This document shows positions 26,343-35,731 of a stretch of DNA of 64,000 nt, one piece after another (within the stretch, counting starts at the first letter, position 1; the number at the start of each line of letters is the position of its first letter). Below the pieces are notes generated by a model that saw only the letters and a program-made list of their open reading frames with translations, was not told the origin of the DNA and ran no database searches. Position numbers and translations under genes: made by a program. Source of the DNA: Paraburkholderia sp. (GTDB taxonomy: Bacteria > Pseudomonadota > Gammaproteobacteria > Burkholderiales > Burkholderiaceae); contig NZ_JAPWKB010000013.1 of assembly GCF_028283785.1 (NCBI RefSeq), forward strand, positions 310,001 to 374,000, written 5' to 3'.

Positions 26343-27185
26343 TTACCGGACCTGGCGAACCTGCACGGTTTTAGTCTTTTTTTTCGCCTTCGTGGGAAGC
26401 GCTTTAACGGTCGCGGCTTTCTTGCTGACGCGCTGCGCCTGTTTGGAAGCAGCCTTCGCACCACCGGAGTAACCGAGTTCTTCGAGGTAGTTGTAGATCG
26501 TGAAGCGTGAGACCGACAGGGAATGCGCGACCCGCTCGACTGAACCCTTGATGACGAACACTCCGCGTTTCAGCAGTTCGAACACGATCTGCATCTTCTC
26601 GTTCTTGTCCATCAGCGCGGCGGGTTTGCCGACCAGGTTGACCGCGCTGCTCACCATCTCCTCGATCAGATCGTCAACGGTGGGGCGTTGCTCCTGCAGC
26701 GCCGCCTGCGGGGCTTCCTGATCGACGCCCAGAAGCTTTTGCAGCGACGCATGCAGCGACTGGTATTCCGAGAGATCCGTGTTCGTACACACGGAGGCGA
26801 AGGCCTTGCCCTGGCGGTTTCTGAACAGCACCGTCGCGGACTTGAGCTCGCGGCCGTCTTTCATTCTGGACCGGTAGTGGCCGATGGACGCGGAAATGCC
26901 CTTCGACGGCGGCTGGTCCTGATACAGCAGATCGAGCCCCTGGTCGTCGACCGGCGCGGCGATGATCGGATCTCCGACCTGCCGACCCGACACATGACCA
27001 TTGATGATGGTGTGCGTGGAGTGCGCAGGCGTGCGGATGTCGTGCAGGATGATCTCGGTGTTGGGCGGCATCGTGCCACCCAGACCTTCGAGCACGAGGC
27101 TGAGGATGTCGATGATCTTCTGTTCTTCCTCGTCGCTTGAAATGTCGCGATGCGAGAAGTTGGCGGCAAAGGGCTGTGTCTTCAT
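26343..27185 (-). CDS. YheO/DauR-type transcriptional regulator with lysine-rich tail
   Basis: A 280-residue regulator. Residues about 25-130 form a YheO-like PAS domain (LSLVLEGLGGTMPPNTEIIL, then GKAFASVCTNTDLSEY), and residues about 165-235 the DauR-type helix-turn-helix (KNEKMQIVFELLKRGVFVIKG, SVERVAHSLSVSRFTIYNYL). DauR relatives respond to amino acids and control D-arginine catabolism. The last 40 residues are an unusual basic tail (KAASKQAQRVSKKAATVKAL), resembling histone H1-like DNA-binding extensions, which I do not expect in the family. It is divergent from the exbB gene and is the obvious candidate controller of the whole peptide cluster. An in-frame GTG at 27245 is an alternative start. 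Confidence 0.88.
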   Translation of the reverse strand: MKTQPFAANFSHRDISSDEEEQKIIDILSLVLEGLGGTMPPNTEIILHDIRTPAHSTHTIINGHVSGRQVGDPIIAAPVDDQGLDLLYQDQPPSKGISASIGHYRSRMKDGRELKSATVLFRNRQGKAFASVCTNTDLSEYQSLHASLQKLLGVDQEAPQAALQEQRPTVDDLIEEMVSSAVNLVGKPAALMDKNEKMQIVFELLKRGVFVIKGSVERVAHSLSVSRFTIYNYLEELGYSGGAKAASKQAQRVSKKAATVKALPTKAKKKTKTVQVRQVR

Positions 27186-27556
27186 GAGCAGGAAAAGTGT
27201 GTTCCGGTCTCTGCTGGGGATGGCCAGATCGATCAAGCGTAGCACGAATTGAACATTTTGTTTAGGTCCGGCGCGGCGACTTCAACAGACCCGATCGGAA
27301 TTTTGTTGAGCTTTCGGCAGCTTTCGATTTTCTCGTTATTTCCCCTGATTTCACGGGTCACCTCCCGATTTTTGAAACAAGCCTGCTGCCTCGTGTTCAA
27401 CAAAATTTTGACTTACGGGCGATTACACCTGGCTTTTTATAAACTTTTTGTTGAGAAGTATTTTTTTACATGCCAGAGTTCGCTCGTCGTGACGGGGAAG
27501 GTACATCGTACCGCTCCGGCGCTTTCGAAATTTCCTTGCGGAAGGACTCTGTAGCC
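27186..27556. promoter_or_regulatory. Divergent control region with repeated TTTTGTT motifs
   Basis: This 371-bp gap is the AT-richest stretch near the peptide cluster. The motif TTTTGTTGA occurs at about 27301 and 27446 on the plus strand and, inverted, as TCAACAAAA at about 27397; a fourth, weaker ATTTTGTTTAG occurs at about 27256. Such spaced repeats fit operator sites for the divergent regulator. Promoters for both directions must lie here, but I could not fix the -35/-10 boxes. Confidence 0.5.
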
Positions 27557-28270
27557 ATGTTGAACACCCTGATTACCTGGAGCATCGAGTCGTACGGTCT
27601 GTTGCCGCTGATGGCGGTCATCCTGCTGATCGCGCTGGCAGTCATCATCGAGCGGTTGTCGTTCCACGGTAGGGTCACGCGTGCCGGCGACGCGCTTCAG
27701 CGTCAACTGCAACGCGCGCAGTATCAGAACATGTCGGCGTTGTCGGACGTCGCGAGCCAGTATCAGGGCACACTCCAGGTCGAGCTGTTCGAACCGGCGC
27801 TGAAACTGCGCCCGATCGACGCCGAAACGCTCGACCGACATATCGAGGAGTCGATCCTCACGATCATGCCGAAAATGACCCGCAACCTGTGGCTGATCGA
27901 CACGACGGTGACGCTCGCGCCGTTGCTCGGTCTGCTGGGAACGATCATCGGCATGATGCAGTCATTCGACGTGCTGAGCACGTCGGCAAAGGGCAACCCG
28001 ACCGCGGTGACAGGCGGCATCGCCCATGCGCTGGTCGCCACCGCGTTTGGTCTGGCGATCGCCATCATCGCCGTGGTGTTCCTCAATTTCTTCAACACAC
28101 GCAACCGTCTGCTGCTCAACCAGATGGAAGTCATCAAGACGATGCTCATCAACCGGATCTTCGGCGGCGCGTTGCAGACGACCAGCAGCGCCAACCCGAC
28201 CGGCGCGTCGAAACCGGAAGCCCCGGCCGGCGCGGAGTGGAGCGCGCACGCCGAGGTTCGTCATGGCTAG
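27557..28270 (+). CDS. exbB: ExbB/MotA/TolQ-family proton channel subunit
   Basis: A 237-residue inner-membrane protein of the ExbB family, which with ExbD converts proton flow into energy for TonB. Three helices are visible: residues about 10-30 (GLLPLMAVILLIALAVII), about 115-140 (TLAPLLGLLGTIIGMM), and about 155-180 (HALVATAFGLAIAIIAVVFL), the last with the conserved threonine. I took the ATG at 27557, where membrane homology starts, instead of an upstream in-frame start at 27470. The 3-prime end overlaps the first exbD by eight bases. It opens the run of plus-strand genes devoted to peptide uptake. Confidence 0.9.
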   Translation: MLNTLITWSIESYGLLPLMAVILLIALAVIIERLSFHGRVTRAGDALQRQLQRAQYQNMSALSDVASQYQGTLQVELFEPALKLRPIDAETLDRHIEESILTIMPKMTRNLWLIDTTVTLAPLLGLLGTIIGMMQSFDVLSTSAKGNPTAVTGGIAHALVATAFGLAIAIIAVVFLNFFNTRNRLLLNQMEVIKTMLINRIFGGALQTTSSANPTGASKPEAPAGAEWSAHAEVRHG

Positions 28271-28709
28271 GCATCTGCTGGCCGACGAAGACGAGGCGCG
28301 CATCGAGATCATTCCGATGATCGACATCATGATGTTTCTGCTGGTGTTCTTCGTGATGGCGACGCTGAAGATGATCACCAACGCAGGCATCACGCAGAAC
28401 CTGCCGGGCAACGCCGTGCCGCAGGAAGAGCAGAAGATCGACAAGCTGATCGTCGGGGTTGCCGCCGATGGCACGCTCACGCTGAATGGCGCACCGCTGG
28501 CCGCTGCCGGGCTCGAGCCGGCGCTCCGGCAGGCCCGTCAGGACGAGGCCAGCAAAGGTCAGGCGCAAGTGCTGATTGCCGCGCAAAAACAGGCCGATCT
28601 GCAGGCGGTGATGCATGTGGCGGACGCCGTGCGACATGCGGGTATCCAGGCGCTGGGCATCGCCACGCAGGCGGACAGCTTGCCTTCGGCGCACGGCGCG
28701 ATCCGCTAG
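28263..28709 (+). CDS. exbD: ExbD-family biopolymer transporter (first copy)
   Basis: A 148-residue protein with one N-terminal helix (IIPMIDIMMFLLVFFVMATL) that contains the proton-carrying aspartate of ExbD in the PMID motif, and a periplasmic domain. It overlaps exbB by eight bases, so the two are translationally coupled. A second exbD follows after 116 bp. The two N-terminal helices are almost identical while the periplasmic parts differ, which points to duplication followed by specialisation. Confidence 0.9.
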   Translation: MARHLLADEDEARIEIIPMIDIMMFLLVFFVMATLKMITNAGITQNLPGNAVPQEEQKIDKLIVGVAADGTLTLNGAPLAAAGLEPALRQARQDEASKGQAQVLIAAQKQADLQAVMHVADAVRHAGIQALGIATQADSLPSAHGAIR

Positions 28710-28825
28710 TGCGCCAGCCCGGCCGTGCGCTTGTCCGGTAACGGACGCACGATCCGGCGATCCGGCAGTCAGTCGCTCCTCTGGCTGATCCGCTCATTTC
28801 GACAGTGACCTAACACGGAATTCCT

Positions 28826-29236
28826 ATGGCCAAGAACCGGGACGCCTTCCTGGGTGGGAAGCGCGCGCGCATCGAAATCATTCCGATGATCGACATCATG
28901 ATGTTTCTGCTGGTGTTCTTCGTAATGGCGACGCTCAAGATGATGACGGGCGCGAACCTTCAGTTGACGCTGCCGGACTCCAGTACCGCGGACACGCTGC
29001 CGCCGCAGCCGGTGCTGCTCGGCGTCAGGGCCGACGGCACCGCGACACTGAACGGCCGCGCGATGGATCGTGCGCATATTCAGGCCGAACTCGCGCGACT
29101 GGACGCAGCGGCCACCAAACCGGCGATCGTGATTGCGGGCGACAAGGGCGTCAGTTCGGAACTCCTGATCGACACGATGAACCTGGCGCAGCAGGCGGGC
29201 GCCAGCCAGATCAGCATCGCTACCGAGCAGAACTGA
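28826..29236 (+). CDS. exbD: ExbD-family biopolymer transporter (second copy)
   Basis: A 136-residue ExbD paralogue. The helix EIIPMIDIMMFLLVFFVMAT is shared with the first copy, including the essential aspartate. The periplasmic domain (VLLGVRADGTATLNGRAM, then AIVIAGDKGVSSELLIDTMN) is of standard ExbD type. TonB follows one base after its stop codon. Two ExbD subunits of different sequence could make a hetero-dimer inside an ExbB pentamer. Confidence 0.9.
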   Translation: MAKNRDAFLGGKRARIEIIPMIDIMMFLLVFFVMATLKMMTGANLQLTLPDSSTADTLPPQPVLLGVRADGTATLNGRAMDRAHIQAELARLDAAATKPAIVIAGDKGVSSELLIDTMNLAQQAGASQISIATEQN

Positions 29237-29237
29237 C

Positions 29238-29969
29238 ATGACTACGATTTTGCCAGGTATGCGAGAAGGCGCTCCCACGCGACGCAATAAAGGCCAGCCG
29301 ATCGGTTTGCCGCGCGCGCTCGCGATCGCGTTTGCGATCGAAGCGCTGGCGATCGCCGGTTTGATGAGCGTGCGGCACACGCCGCCCGCGCCGCCGCACG
29401 ACGAACCGATCGTGATGCGGGCGCTAACGCCGGTCAAACCCATCGAGCCGCCGAAGCCGCCCGAACCCGTCAAGCCGCCGCCGCCCGCGGTCCGGCAGAT
29501 CGTCCGGACGCCGCCGAAAGTGGTCCACGAAAGCGCGCCGATGAAGCTGGACGCACCGAAGCCGGTTCCGGCACAAGCGGCCGCGCCCGCGCAGGTCAGC
29601 GTGCCGCAGGACGTCGGCGCGCAGCATCAGGCGCAAGGCCCCGCGGACGCGAAGCCGACGCCGCCCGCGCCGCCGTCGCCACCGACGCTCGCGATCCGCC
29701 ATGGCGTGCAACGAATCGGCGGCAGTTATCCGGCGTATCCGGAGCAGGCGCGCCGTCGGGGGATCGGCGGCAAGGTGGTCGCGCATCTGGTCGTGCATCC
29801 CGACGGCTCGGTCGGCGAGGTCACGATCGTCAGCTCGCAGCCGCGCGGCGTGTTCGACGAAGAGGTGATCCGCTCGCTGAAAGGCTGGCGTTTTGCACCG
29901 GACCCGACCGGCTTTATCGGTGAGGTCGAGATCTCTTTTGCTGTGCCGGATAGCGACGATGACAACTGA
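29238..29969 (+). CDS. tonB: TonB energy transducer
   Basis: A 243-residue TonB. A single N-terminal helix (ALAIAFAIEALAIAGLM, residues 28-44) anchors it; residues about 65-150 are the periplasm-spanning Pro-rich region with PIEPPKPPEPVKPPPP repeats; residues about 155-240 are the C-terminal domain with the signature SYPAYPEQARRRGIGGKVV and GWRFAPDP. It transmits ExbBD energy to outer-membrane receptors, very probably the one at 35732. The 3-prime end overlaps the next gene by 11 bases, linking energy transduction to the ABC importer. Confidence 0.92.
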   Translation: MTTILPGMREGAPTRRNKGQPIGLPRALAIAFAIEALAIAGLMSVRHTPPAPPHDEPIVMRALTPVKPIEPPKPPEPVKPPPPAVRQIVRTPPKVVHESAPMKLDAPKPVPAQAAAPAQVSVPQDVGAQHQAQGPADAKPTPPAPPSPPTLAIRHGVQRIGGSYPAYPEQARRRGIGGKVVAHLVVHPDGSVGEVTIVSSQPRGVFDEEVIRSLKGWRFAPDPTGFIGEVEISFAVPDSDDDN

Positions 29970-31830
29970 TCTGTACGGCATGCTCGCTCATACGCTGCGG
30001 CGTCTGGGCGTTGCGTTGACGCTCGGCGGTGCTGCCTGCTGCCATCCGGCATTCGCCGCGCCGCAATACGCGTTGACCGCCTACGGCGAAGCGCCGAAAT
30101 ATCCGGCCGGCTTCAGCCACTTCGATTACGTGAACCCGACGGCGCCGAAGGGCGGCACGCTCGCGATCGCGTCGGAAGATCCGCTGCGCTTCGATCACCT
30201 GATGCCCCACACGATCGACGGCAACGGCGTCACGCAGATCGATACGCTGGTGTACGCGCCGCTTGCCGTCCGTTCGCTCGACGAGCCCCTGACGGTCTAC
30301 GGTCTGGTTGCGCAGTCGATGGACCTGTCGGCCGATCGAAGCACGTTGTGTTTCACGCTCAATCCAGAAGCGCGTTTCGCCGACGGCACGCCGATCACCG
30401 CCGACGATGTCGCGTTTACTTTTGATCTGCTGCGCAGCAAGGGCGATTACAGTTTTCGGCGCAAGTTCGCAGACGTCGCGAAGGTGACGGTCGAGTCGCC
30501 GACACAAATCCGTTTCACGTTCAGTTCGACGCAAAGCCGCACCTTGCCGCTCGAACTCGCGCAAATGCGGGTGATGCCGAAACACTGGTGGGCGACCCGC
30601 AACTACGACAATGGCGGCGGCTTCGACGCGCCGCTCGGCAGCGGTCCGTACAAGGTCGTGCAGGTCGATCCGGGGCGCACCGTCGTGTTCGAGCGCGTGC
30701 CCGACTGGTGGGGCGCGAATCTGCCGGCCGCGAAGGGCATGTACAACTTCGACCGGATCACGCTAAAGGTCTACGGCAGTCGCGACGTGATGCGCCAGGC
30801 GCTGCTCGCCCACGATATCGACGTCAACATCGAAAAGGCCGCGTCCGCGTATCAGGTCGGCTACGACGGTGCGGCGTTGCGCGACGGCCGGTTGCAACGC
30901 GGCATCTTCGGCGACCGCGACTACGCGTCGGGCTTCGTGTTCAACCTGCGTAATCCACTATTCCGCGACGTGCGCGTGCGCCGCGCCATCGCAATGCTGT
31001 GGGATTTCGAATGGGTCAACGCGCGGCTCTACCGGAACTTCAACCAGCGGCAGGTCAGCATGTTCGCGCCGGCCGCGTTGCAAGCACACGGGTTGCCGTC
31101 CGCCGCCGAGCGCACCGTGCTCGAACCGTTACGCGGCGAAATCGCGCCCGAAGTCTTGACGACGCCGTTCAGCGTGCCGACCGGCGACGGCTCCGGCGAT
31201 ATCCGCACGCGTCAGATCGAAGCCTTGCATCTGCTGGAATCGGCCGGCTGGCATCCGGTCGGCGACAGTCTCGTCAATGCGCAAGGCCAACCGCTGAACT
31301 TCACGTTTCTCAACGTCAACAAGGGCTTCGAGCGGGTGTTCATGTCGTTCAAACGGAGCCTCGCGGAAATTGGCGTGACGCTGAACCTGAAAACCGTCGA
31401 CGTCGCGCAATACGGCAACTTTCTCCAACAGAAGCGTTTCGACATGATCTTCAACAGCTTCTATTCGCCCGCGACGCCGGGCGCCGAGCTCAACGACTAC
31501 TACGCGAGCGCGTCGTATTCGGCGCCGGGTACGCAAAGCTGGATGGGCCTGCGCGATCCCGCCGTCGATCAGTTGATCCAGGGCGTGCAGCGCGCGAGCA
31601 CCCGCAGCGAGATGGAAACCTACGCGCATGCGCTCGATCGCGTGATGGAGTGGCAATACCTGTGGATACCGTCGATGCGCAGTCCCGGCGCGGCGCTGGT
31701 GTACTGGAACCGCTTTGGCCGTCCGGCGATCCAGGCGCCAGCCGATACCAACATCGACAGCTGGTGGGTCGACAGCGCGACGCCGGTAACAGCCGCCGCA
31801 CAGCCGCACGTTGCGACGGGAGCGAACTGA
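29959..31830 (+). CDS. yejA: YejA-like peptide-binding protein of ABC importer
   Basis: A 623-residue periplasmic solute-binding protein (SBP family 5, YejA subgroup). A signal peptide runs to about residue 35 (GVALTLGGAACCHPAFAAP). The mature part begins YALTAYGEAPKYPAGFSHFD, then YVNPTAPKGGTL, which is the YejA-type opening. Family members bind oligopeptides; E. coli YejA carries microcin C, and rhizobial YejA handles host antimicrobial peptides. The start at 29959 overlaps tonB by 11 bases. It is followed by two permeases and a double ATPase, so the importer is complete. Confidence 0.92.
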   Translation: MTTDLYGMLAHTLRRLGVALTLGGAACCHPAFAAPQYALTAYGEAPKYPAGFSHFDYVNPTAPKGGTLAIASEDPLRFDHLMPHTIDGNGVTQIDTLVYAPLAVRSLDEPLTVYGLVAQSMDLSADRSTLCFTLNPEARFADGTPITADDVAFTFDLLRSKGDYSFRRKFADVAKVTVESPTQIRFTFSSTQSRTLPLELAQMRVMPKHWWATRNYDNGGGFDAPLGSGPYKVVQVDPGRTVVFERVPDWWGANLPAAKGMYNFDRITLKVYGSRDVMRQALLAHDIDVNIEKAASAYQVGYDGAALRDGRLQRGIFGDRDYASGFVFNLRNPLFRDVRVRRAIAMLWDFEWVNARLYRNFNQRQVSMFAPAALQAHGLPSAAERTVLEPLRGEIAPEVLTTPFSVPTGDGSGDIRTRQIEALHLLESAGWHPVGDSLVNAQGQPLNFTFLNVNKGFERVFMSFKRSLAEIGVTLNLKTVDVAQYGNFLQQKRFDMIFNSFYSPATPGAELNDYYASASYSAPGTQSWMGLRDPAVDQLIQGVQRASTRSEMETYAHALDRVMEWQYLWIPSMRSPGAALVYWNRFGRPAIQAPADTNIDSWWVDSATPVTAAAQPHVATGAN

Positions 31831-31831
31831 C

Positions 31832-32911
31832 ATGATCGCGTACATCTTGCGGCGACTCTGCCTGATCGTGCCGACCTTGCTCGCCATTCTGGTGGTGAAC
31901 TTCATTATCGTGCAGACGGTGCCGGGCGGTCCGGTCGAGCAGGCAGTCGCCCGTCTGAACGGCATTGCGGGCGGCAATGGGGTGCTCGGGTCGTCGGCGG
32001 CGCCGGGCGATTCGGGTGGATCGGCGGGCGGCGCCTATTCGAGCAACGGCGTCGATCCGGCCTTGATGGCACAGATCCGCAAACGCTACGGCTTCGACAA
32101 ACCGCCGCTCGCGCGCCTCGGATCGATGATCGTCTCCTATGCGCATTTCGATTTCGGCACCAGCTTCTATCTCGGCGAACGCGTGATCGATCTGATTCGC
32201 GAGAAGCTGCCCGTTTCGCTGTCGCTGGGCCTGTGGTCGACGTTGCTGACGTATCTGATCGCGGTGCCGCTCGGTATCCGCAAGGCATTGCGTCACGGCA
32301 GCCGCTTCGACGTGTGGACCAGCACCGGCATCGTAGTCGCTTACGCAGTACCGACCTTCCTGTTCGCGGTGATGCTGATCACGCTGTTCGCGGGCGGGCT
32401 GGGCATCAACGTGTTCCCGCTGCGCGGTCTCGTGTCCGACAACTTCGCGCAGATGACGCCGTGGCACGCGCTGCTCGACTACGGCTGGCATCTCGTGCTG
32501 CCGGTGGTGTCGTTGAGTCTGGGCACGCTTGCGGCGACCGCGATCATGACCAAGAACGCGTTCCTCAACGAAATATCCCGGCAGTACGTGGTGACGGCGC
32601 GCGCAAAAGGGCTGACCGAGCGGCGCATTCTGTACCGCCACGTGTTCCGTAACGCGATCCTGCTGCTGGTTTCCGGCATTCCGCAAACCTTCACGAGCGT
32701 GTTTCTCGGCGGTGCGCTGCTGATCGAAGTGCTGTTCTCGCTCGATGGCTTCGGCCGCATGAGTTACGAAGCGGCGATGTCGCGCGACTACCCGGTGGTG
32801 TTCGGTTCTCTCTTTATCTTCACGTTGGCGGGCATGCTGATCAAGCTGATCGGCGATCTGCTGTACATGCTGGTCGATCCTCGCATCGATCTTTCCGCGA
32901 GGGCGTCATGA
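31832..32911 (+). CDS. yejB: YejB-like peptide ABC transporter permease
   Basis: A 359-residue inner-membrane permease. Six helices are visible, beginning with YILRRLCLIVPTLLAILVVN. A periplasmic loop of about 100 residues with YGFDKPPLARLG follows the first helix, as usual for the DppB/YejB group. The EAA-like coupling loop is in ARAKGLTERRILYRHVFRNA. It starts two bases after the yejA stop and overlaps yejE by four. A Gly/Ser-rich stretch near residues 45-75 (NGIAGGNGVLGSSAAPGDSG) is longer than I expect. Confidence 0.92.
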   Translation: MIAYILRRLCLIVPTLLAILVVNFIIVQTVPGGPVEQAVARLNGIAGGNGVLGSSAAPGDSGGSAGGAYSSNGVDPALMAQIRKRYGFDKPPLARLGSMIVSYAHFDFGTSFYLGERVIDLIREKLPVSLSLGLWSTLLTYLIAVPLGIRKALRHGSRFDVWTSTGIVVAYAVPTFLFAVMLITLFAGGLGINVFPLRGLVSDNFAQMTPWHALLDYGWHLVLPVVSLSLGTLAATAIMTKNAFLNEISRQYVVTARAKGLTERRILYRHVFRNAILLLVSGIPQTFTSVFLGGALLIEVLFSLDGFGRMSYEAAMSRDYPVVFGSLFIFTLAGMLIKLIGDLLYMLVDPRIDLSARAS

Positions 32912-33933
32912 GCATGCGACTGTCTCCCGTTGCCCAACGCCGCTGGCAGCGTTTTCGCGCGAACCGTCGCGGCTGGTGGTCGTTGTGGCTGTTCGTCGGG
33001 CTGTTCGCCGTGACGCTAGCGGGCAATCTGCTCGCCAACGACAAGCCCTTGATGCTCGGCATGAACGGTCATCTCTACTTTCCGGCCTTCGCGCGTTACA
33101 CCGAGCAGCAACTCGGCGGCGAGCTGCCGTTCGTTCCCGACTATCGCAGCGACTACGTGCAGCGGCTCGTCCGGAAGCAGGGCGGATGGATGCTGTTCGC
33201 GCCGATCCGCTTCAGCTACGACACGGTCAACTACAACCTGACGGTGCCCGCGCCAAGCGCGCCGTCGCGCGAAAACCTGCTCGGCACCGACGACCAGGGC
33301 CGCGACGTGCTCGCGCGCGTGATTTTCGGCATGCGTGTGTCGATTGCGTTCGGTTTGCTGCTGGCGCTCGCGAGCACGGTGATCGGCGTGATCGCGGGGG
33401 CGATCCAGGGCTACTTCGGCGGCTGGGTCGATCTGATCGGACAACGCATCCAGGACATCTGGTCCGGCCTGCCGATGCTGTACATCCTGATCATCCTGAC
33501 CGGCTTTATCACTCCCAATTTCTGGTGGCTGCTCGGCGTGATGGCGCTGTTCAGCTGGCTGGCGCTGGTGGATGCGGTACGTGCGGAATTCCTGCGCGGC
33601 CGGTCGCTCGACTATGTGAAAGCTGCGCGCGCGCTCGGCCTGTCGGACCTGAGGATCATGCGCCGCCATGTATTTCCGAACGCGCTGACAGCGACCGTCA
33701 CGTTTGCGCCGTTCATGGTGACCGGCGGTATCGCGATGCTCTCGGCGCTCGATTTTCTCGGTTTCGGCATGCCGGTGGGCAGCCCGTCGCTCGGTGAGCT
33801 GACCGCGCAGAGTATCCAGAACCTTTACGCGCCGTGGCTTGCCATATCGGCGTTCGTGTCGCTTGCGCTGATCCTGTCGCTGCTGGTGTTTATCGGCGAA
33901 GGATTGCGCGACGCTTTTGATCCGAGGGCATGA
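32908..33933 (+). CDS. yejE: YejE-like peptide ABC transporter permease
   Basis: A 341-residue second permease. The N-terminal section (RWQRFRANRRGWWSLWLFVG) and a large periplasmic loop containing GQDDQGRDV-like sequence (LLGTDDQGRDVLARVIFGMR) are diagnostic for YejE/DppC proteins. The coupling loop is AARALGLSDLRIMRRHVFPN. Overlapping start and stop codons on both sides show tight coupling with yejB and yejF. Confidence 0.93.
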   Translation: MSMRLSPVAQRRWQRFRANRRGWWSLWLFVGLFAVTLAGNLLANDKPLMLGMNGHLYFPAFARYTEQQLGGELPFVPDYRSDYVQRLVRKQGGWMLFAPIRFSYDTVNYNLTVPAPSAPSRENLLGTDDQGRDVLARVIFGMRVSIAFGLLLALASTVIGVIAGAIQGYFGGWVDLIGQRIQDIWSGLPMLYILIILTGFITPNFWWLLGVMALFSWLALVDAVRAEFLRGRSLDYVKAARALGLSDLRIMRRHVFPNALTATVTFAPFMVTGGIAMLSALDFLGFGMPVGSPSLGELTAQSIQNLYAPWLAISAFVSLALILSLLVFIGEGLRDAFDPRA

Positions 33934-35576
33934 TGAGTACGCCATTGTTGAGTGTCCGCAATCTGTCTATCGCGTTCGGCGAGCGAGAGATCGTGCACGG
34001 CATCGACTTCGAGATCGCCCGCGGCGAATCCGTTGCGCTCGTCGGCGAATCGGGCTCGGGTAAATCGCTGACGGCGCATGCGCTGCTGGCGCTGTTGCCG
34101 CGCAGTGCCACCGTGCGCGGGCAGATCGATTTCATGGGCGCCGATCTCGCCACCGCGAGCACGGCGCGCATGCAGGGCATTCGCGGCGACCGGATCGGCA
34201 TGATCTTTCAGGAGCCGATGACATCGCTGAATCCGCTGCACAGCGTCGAAAAACAGGTCGGCGAAGCGTTGCTGGTGCATCGTGGGATGAGCACGCGCGA
34301 GCGGCGCGAACGGGTGCTCGAACTGCTTCGCGATGTCGGTATTCCCGAACCGGAAAGCCGCCTCGCCGCGTTGCCGCATCAACTGTCCGGCGGACAGCGG
34401 CAGCGCGTGATGATCGCAATGGCGCTCGCCTGCGATCCGGATTTGCTGATCGCCGACGAACCGACCACGGCGCTCGATGTCGTCGTGCAAAGCCGCATCA
34501 TCGACCTGCTCAAGGCGCTGCAGGCGAAGCGCGGCCTCGCGCTGCTGATGATCAGCCACGACCTGAACGTCGTGCGGCGGATCGCAGACCGGGTCTGCGT
34601 GATGCGCGAAGGCCACATCGTCGAAAGTGCGCCGTGCGCCACGTTATTCGCCGCACCGTCGCATCCGTACACCCGCATGCTGATCGATGCCGAACCCGAC
34701 GGCGCGCCGTCGCCGCGCCCCGACGCCAGGCCGCTGCTCGAGGCGGACGGCTTGCGGGTCACCTTCGCCAGGAAGGGCGGCTTCATGAAGCGCGCGACCC
34801 CGTTCACCGCGCTCGACGGCGTCAGTTTCAGCCTGAAGGCGGGCATGACGCTGGGTATCGTCGGCGAATCGGGGTCCGGTAAATCGACGCTCGGCCAGGC
34901 GCTGCTCAGACTGATGCCATCCGAAGGCGAAATCCGCTTCGACGGTACGCGTCTCGACGGACTCAACACGCGTCAGATGCGGCCGTGGCGCAAGCATGTG
35001 CAGATCGTTTTTCAGGACCCGTTCGGCAGTCTGAGCCCGCATATGTCGGTGACGGAAATCGTCGGGGAAGGGCTGAAGGAACAGGCGACGCTCGACGCTG
35101 CCGCCATCGACCGGGAAGTGATCCGTGCGCTCGAAGACGTCGGTCTCGATCCTGCCACGCGGTACCGTTTTCCGCACGAATTCTCGGGCGGCCAGCGCCA
35201 GCGTATCGCCATAGCGCGGGCGCTGATTCTTCGGCCGCAGGTGATCGTGATGGACGAACCGACTTCCGCGCTCGATCGCACGGTGCAAAAGCAGGTGGTC
35301 GGCTTGCTGCGCGATCTGCAGGACCGGTACGGCCTCGCGTATCTGTTTATCAGCCACGACCTCGCCGTGGTCCGGGCGCTGGCGCACGACGTGATCGTGC
35401 TGCAACACGGGCGGATCGTCGAGAGCGGCGCGGCCGCTACCGTGTTGTCGTCGCCTGCGCACGCGTACACGCGTGAGTTGCTGGCGGCGTCTTCGCTCGT
35501 GCCTTTCGCGGTCCCGGAGACGCCGGTGTCGCGGCAGGGCGCACGCGTCGAACGGTACGACGTGATGCGGCAATAG
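33930..35576 (+). CDS. yejF: YejF-like double ATPase of peptide ABC importer
   Basis: A 548-residue cytoplasmic ATPase made of two fused ABC domains. Domain 1: Walker [13 protein letters not shown], signature [15 protein letters not shown], Walker [13 protein letters not shown]. Domain 2: Walker [13 protein letters not shown], signature [15 protein letters not shown], Walker [13 protein letters not shown]. The oligopeptide-transport C-terminal extensions follow each ([11 protein letters not shown], then [11 protein letters not shown]). Both sites look active. It completes the importer with yejA, yejB and yejE, and is followed by a 155-bp gap before the receptor gene. Confidence 0.93.
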   Translation: MMSTPLLSVRNLSIAFGEREIVHGIDFEIARGESVALVGESGSGKSLTAHALLALLPRSATVRGQIDFMGADLATASTARMQGIRGDRIGMIFQEPMTSLNPLHSVEKQVGEALLVHRGMSTRERRERVLELLRDVGIPEPESRLAALPHQLSGGQRQRVMIAMALACDPDLLIADEPTTALDVVVQSRIIDLLKALQAKRGLALLMISHDLNVVRRIADRVCVMREGHIVESAPCATLFAAPSHPYTRMLIDAEPDGAPSPRPDARPLLEADGLRVTFARKGGFMKRATPFTALDGVSFSLKAGMTLGIVGESGSGKSTLGQALLRLMPSEGEIRFDGTRLDGLNTRQMRPWRKHVQIVFQDPFGSLSPHMSVTEIVGEGLKEQATLDAAAIDREVIRALEDVGLDPATRYRFPHEFSGGQRQRIAIARALILRPQVIVMDEPTSALDRTVQKQVVGLLRDLQDRYGLAYLFISHDLAVVRALAHDVIVLQHGRIVESGAAATVLSSPAHAYTRELLAASSLVPFAVPETPVSRQGARVERYDVMRQ

Positions 35577-35637
35577 CGGCCGAAGCAGCAGCGCGCCGCG
35601 CACGCTTTCTTCTTCTCGCGATCATCACGCAGACAGG

Positions 35638-35657
35638 GTTAAACGACCGCGTTTAAC
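35638..35657. promoter_or_regulatory. Dyad GTTAAACG-N4-CGTTTAAC upstream of the receptor gene
   Basis: A perfect eight-base inverted repeat, about 75 bp before the receptor start. A poor promoter candidate follows (TTGCCT near 35674, ACATAA near 35698). It could be an operator or a processing/attenuation hairpin between yejF and the receptor gene. Confidence 0.35.
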
Positions 35658-35731
35658 GCCTGAGGGGGAGCGTTTGCCTGTGAGTTTCAAGCAGTTCACA
35701 TAAATAAACGCAGTACGCTCGGGATCAAAAA

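Noticed and set aside
27408..27443. TTGACT and TATAAA as an exbB promoter
   Set aside because: The spacing is about 24 bases, too long for a sigma-70 promoter, so I did not annotate it.
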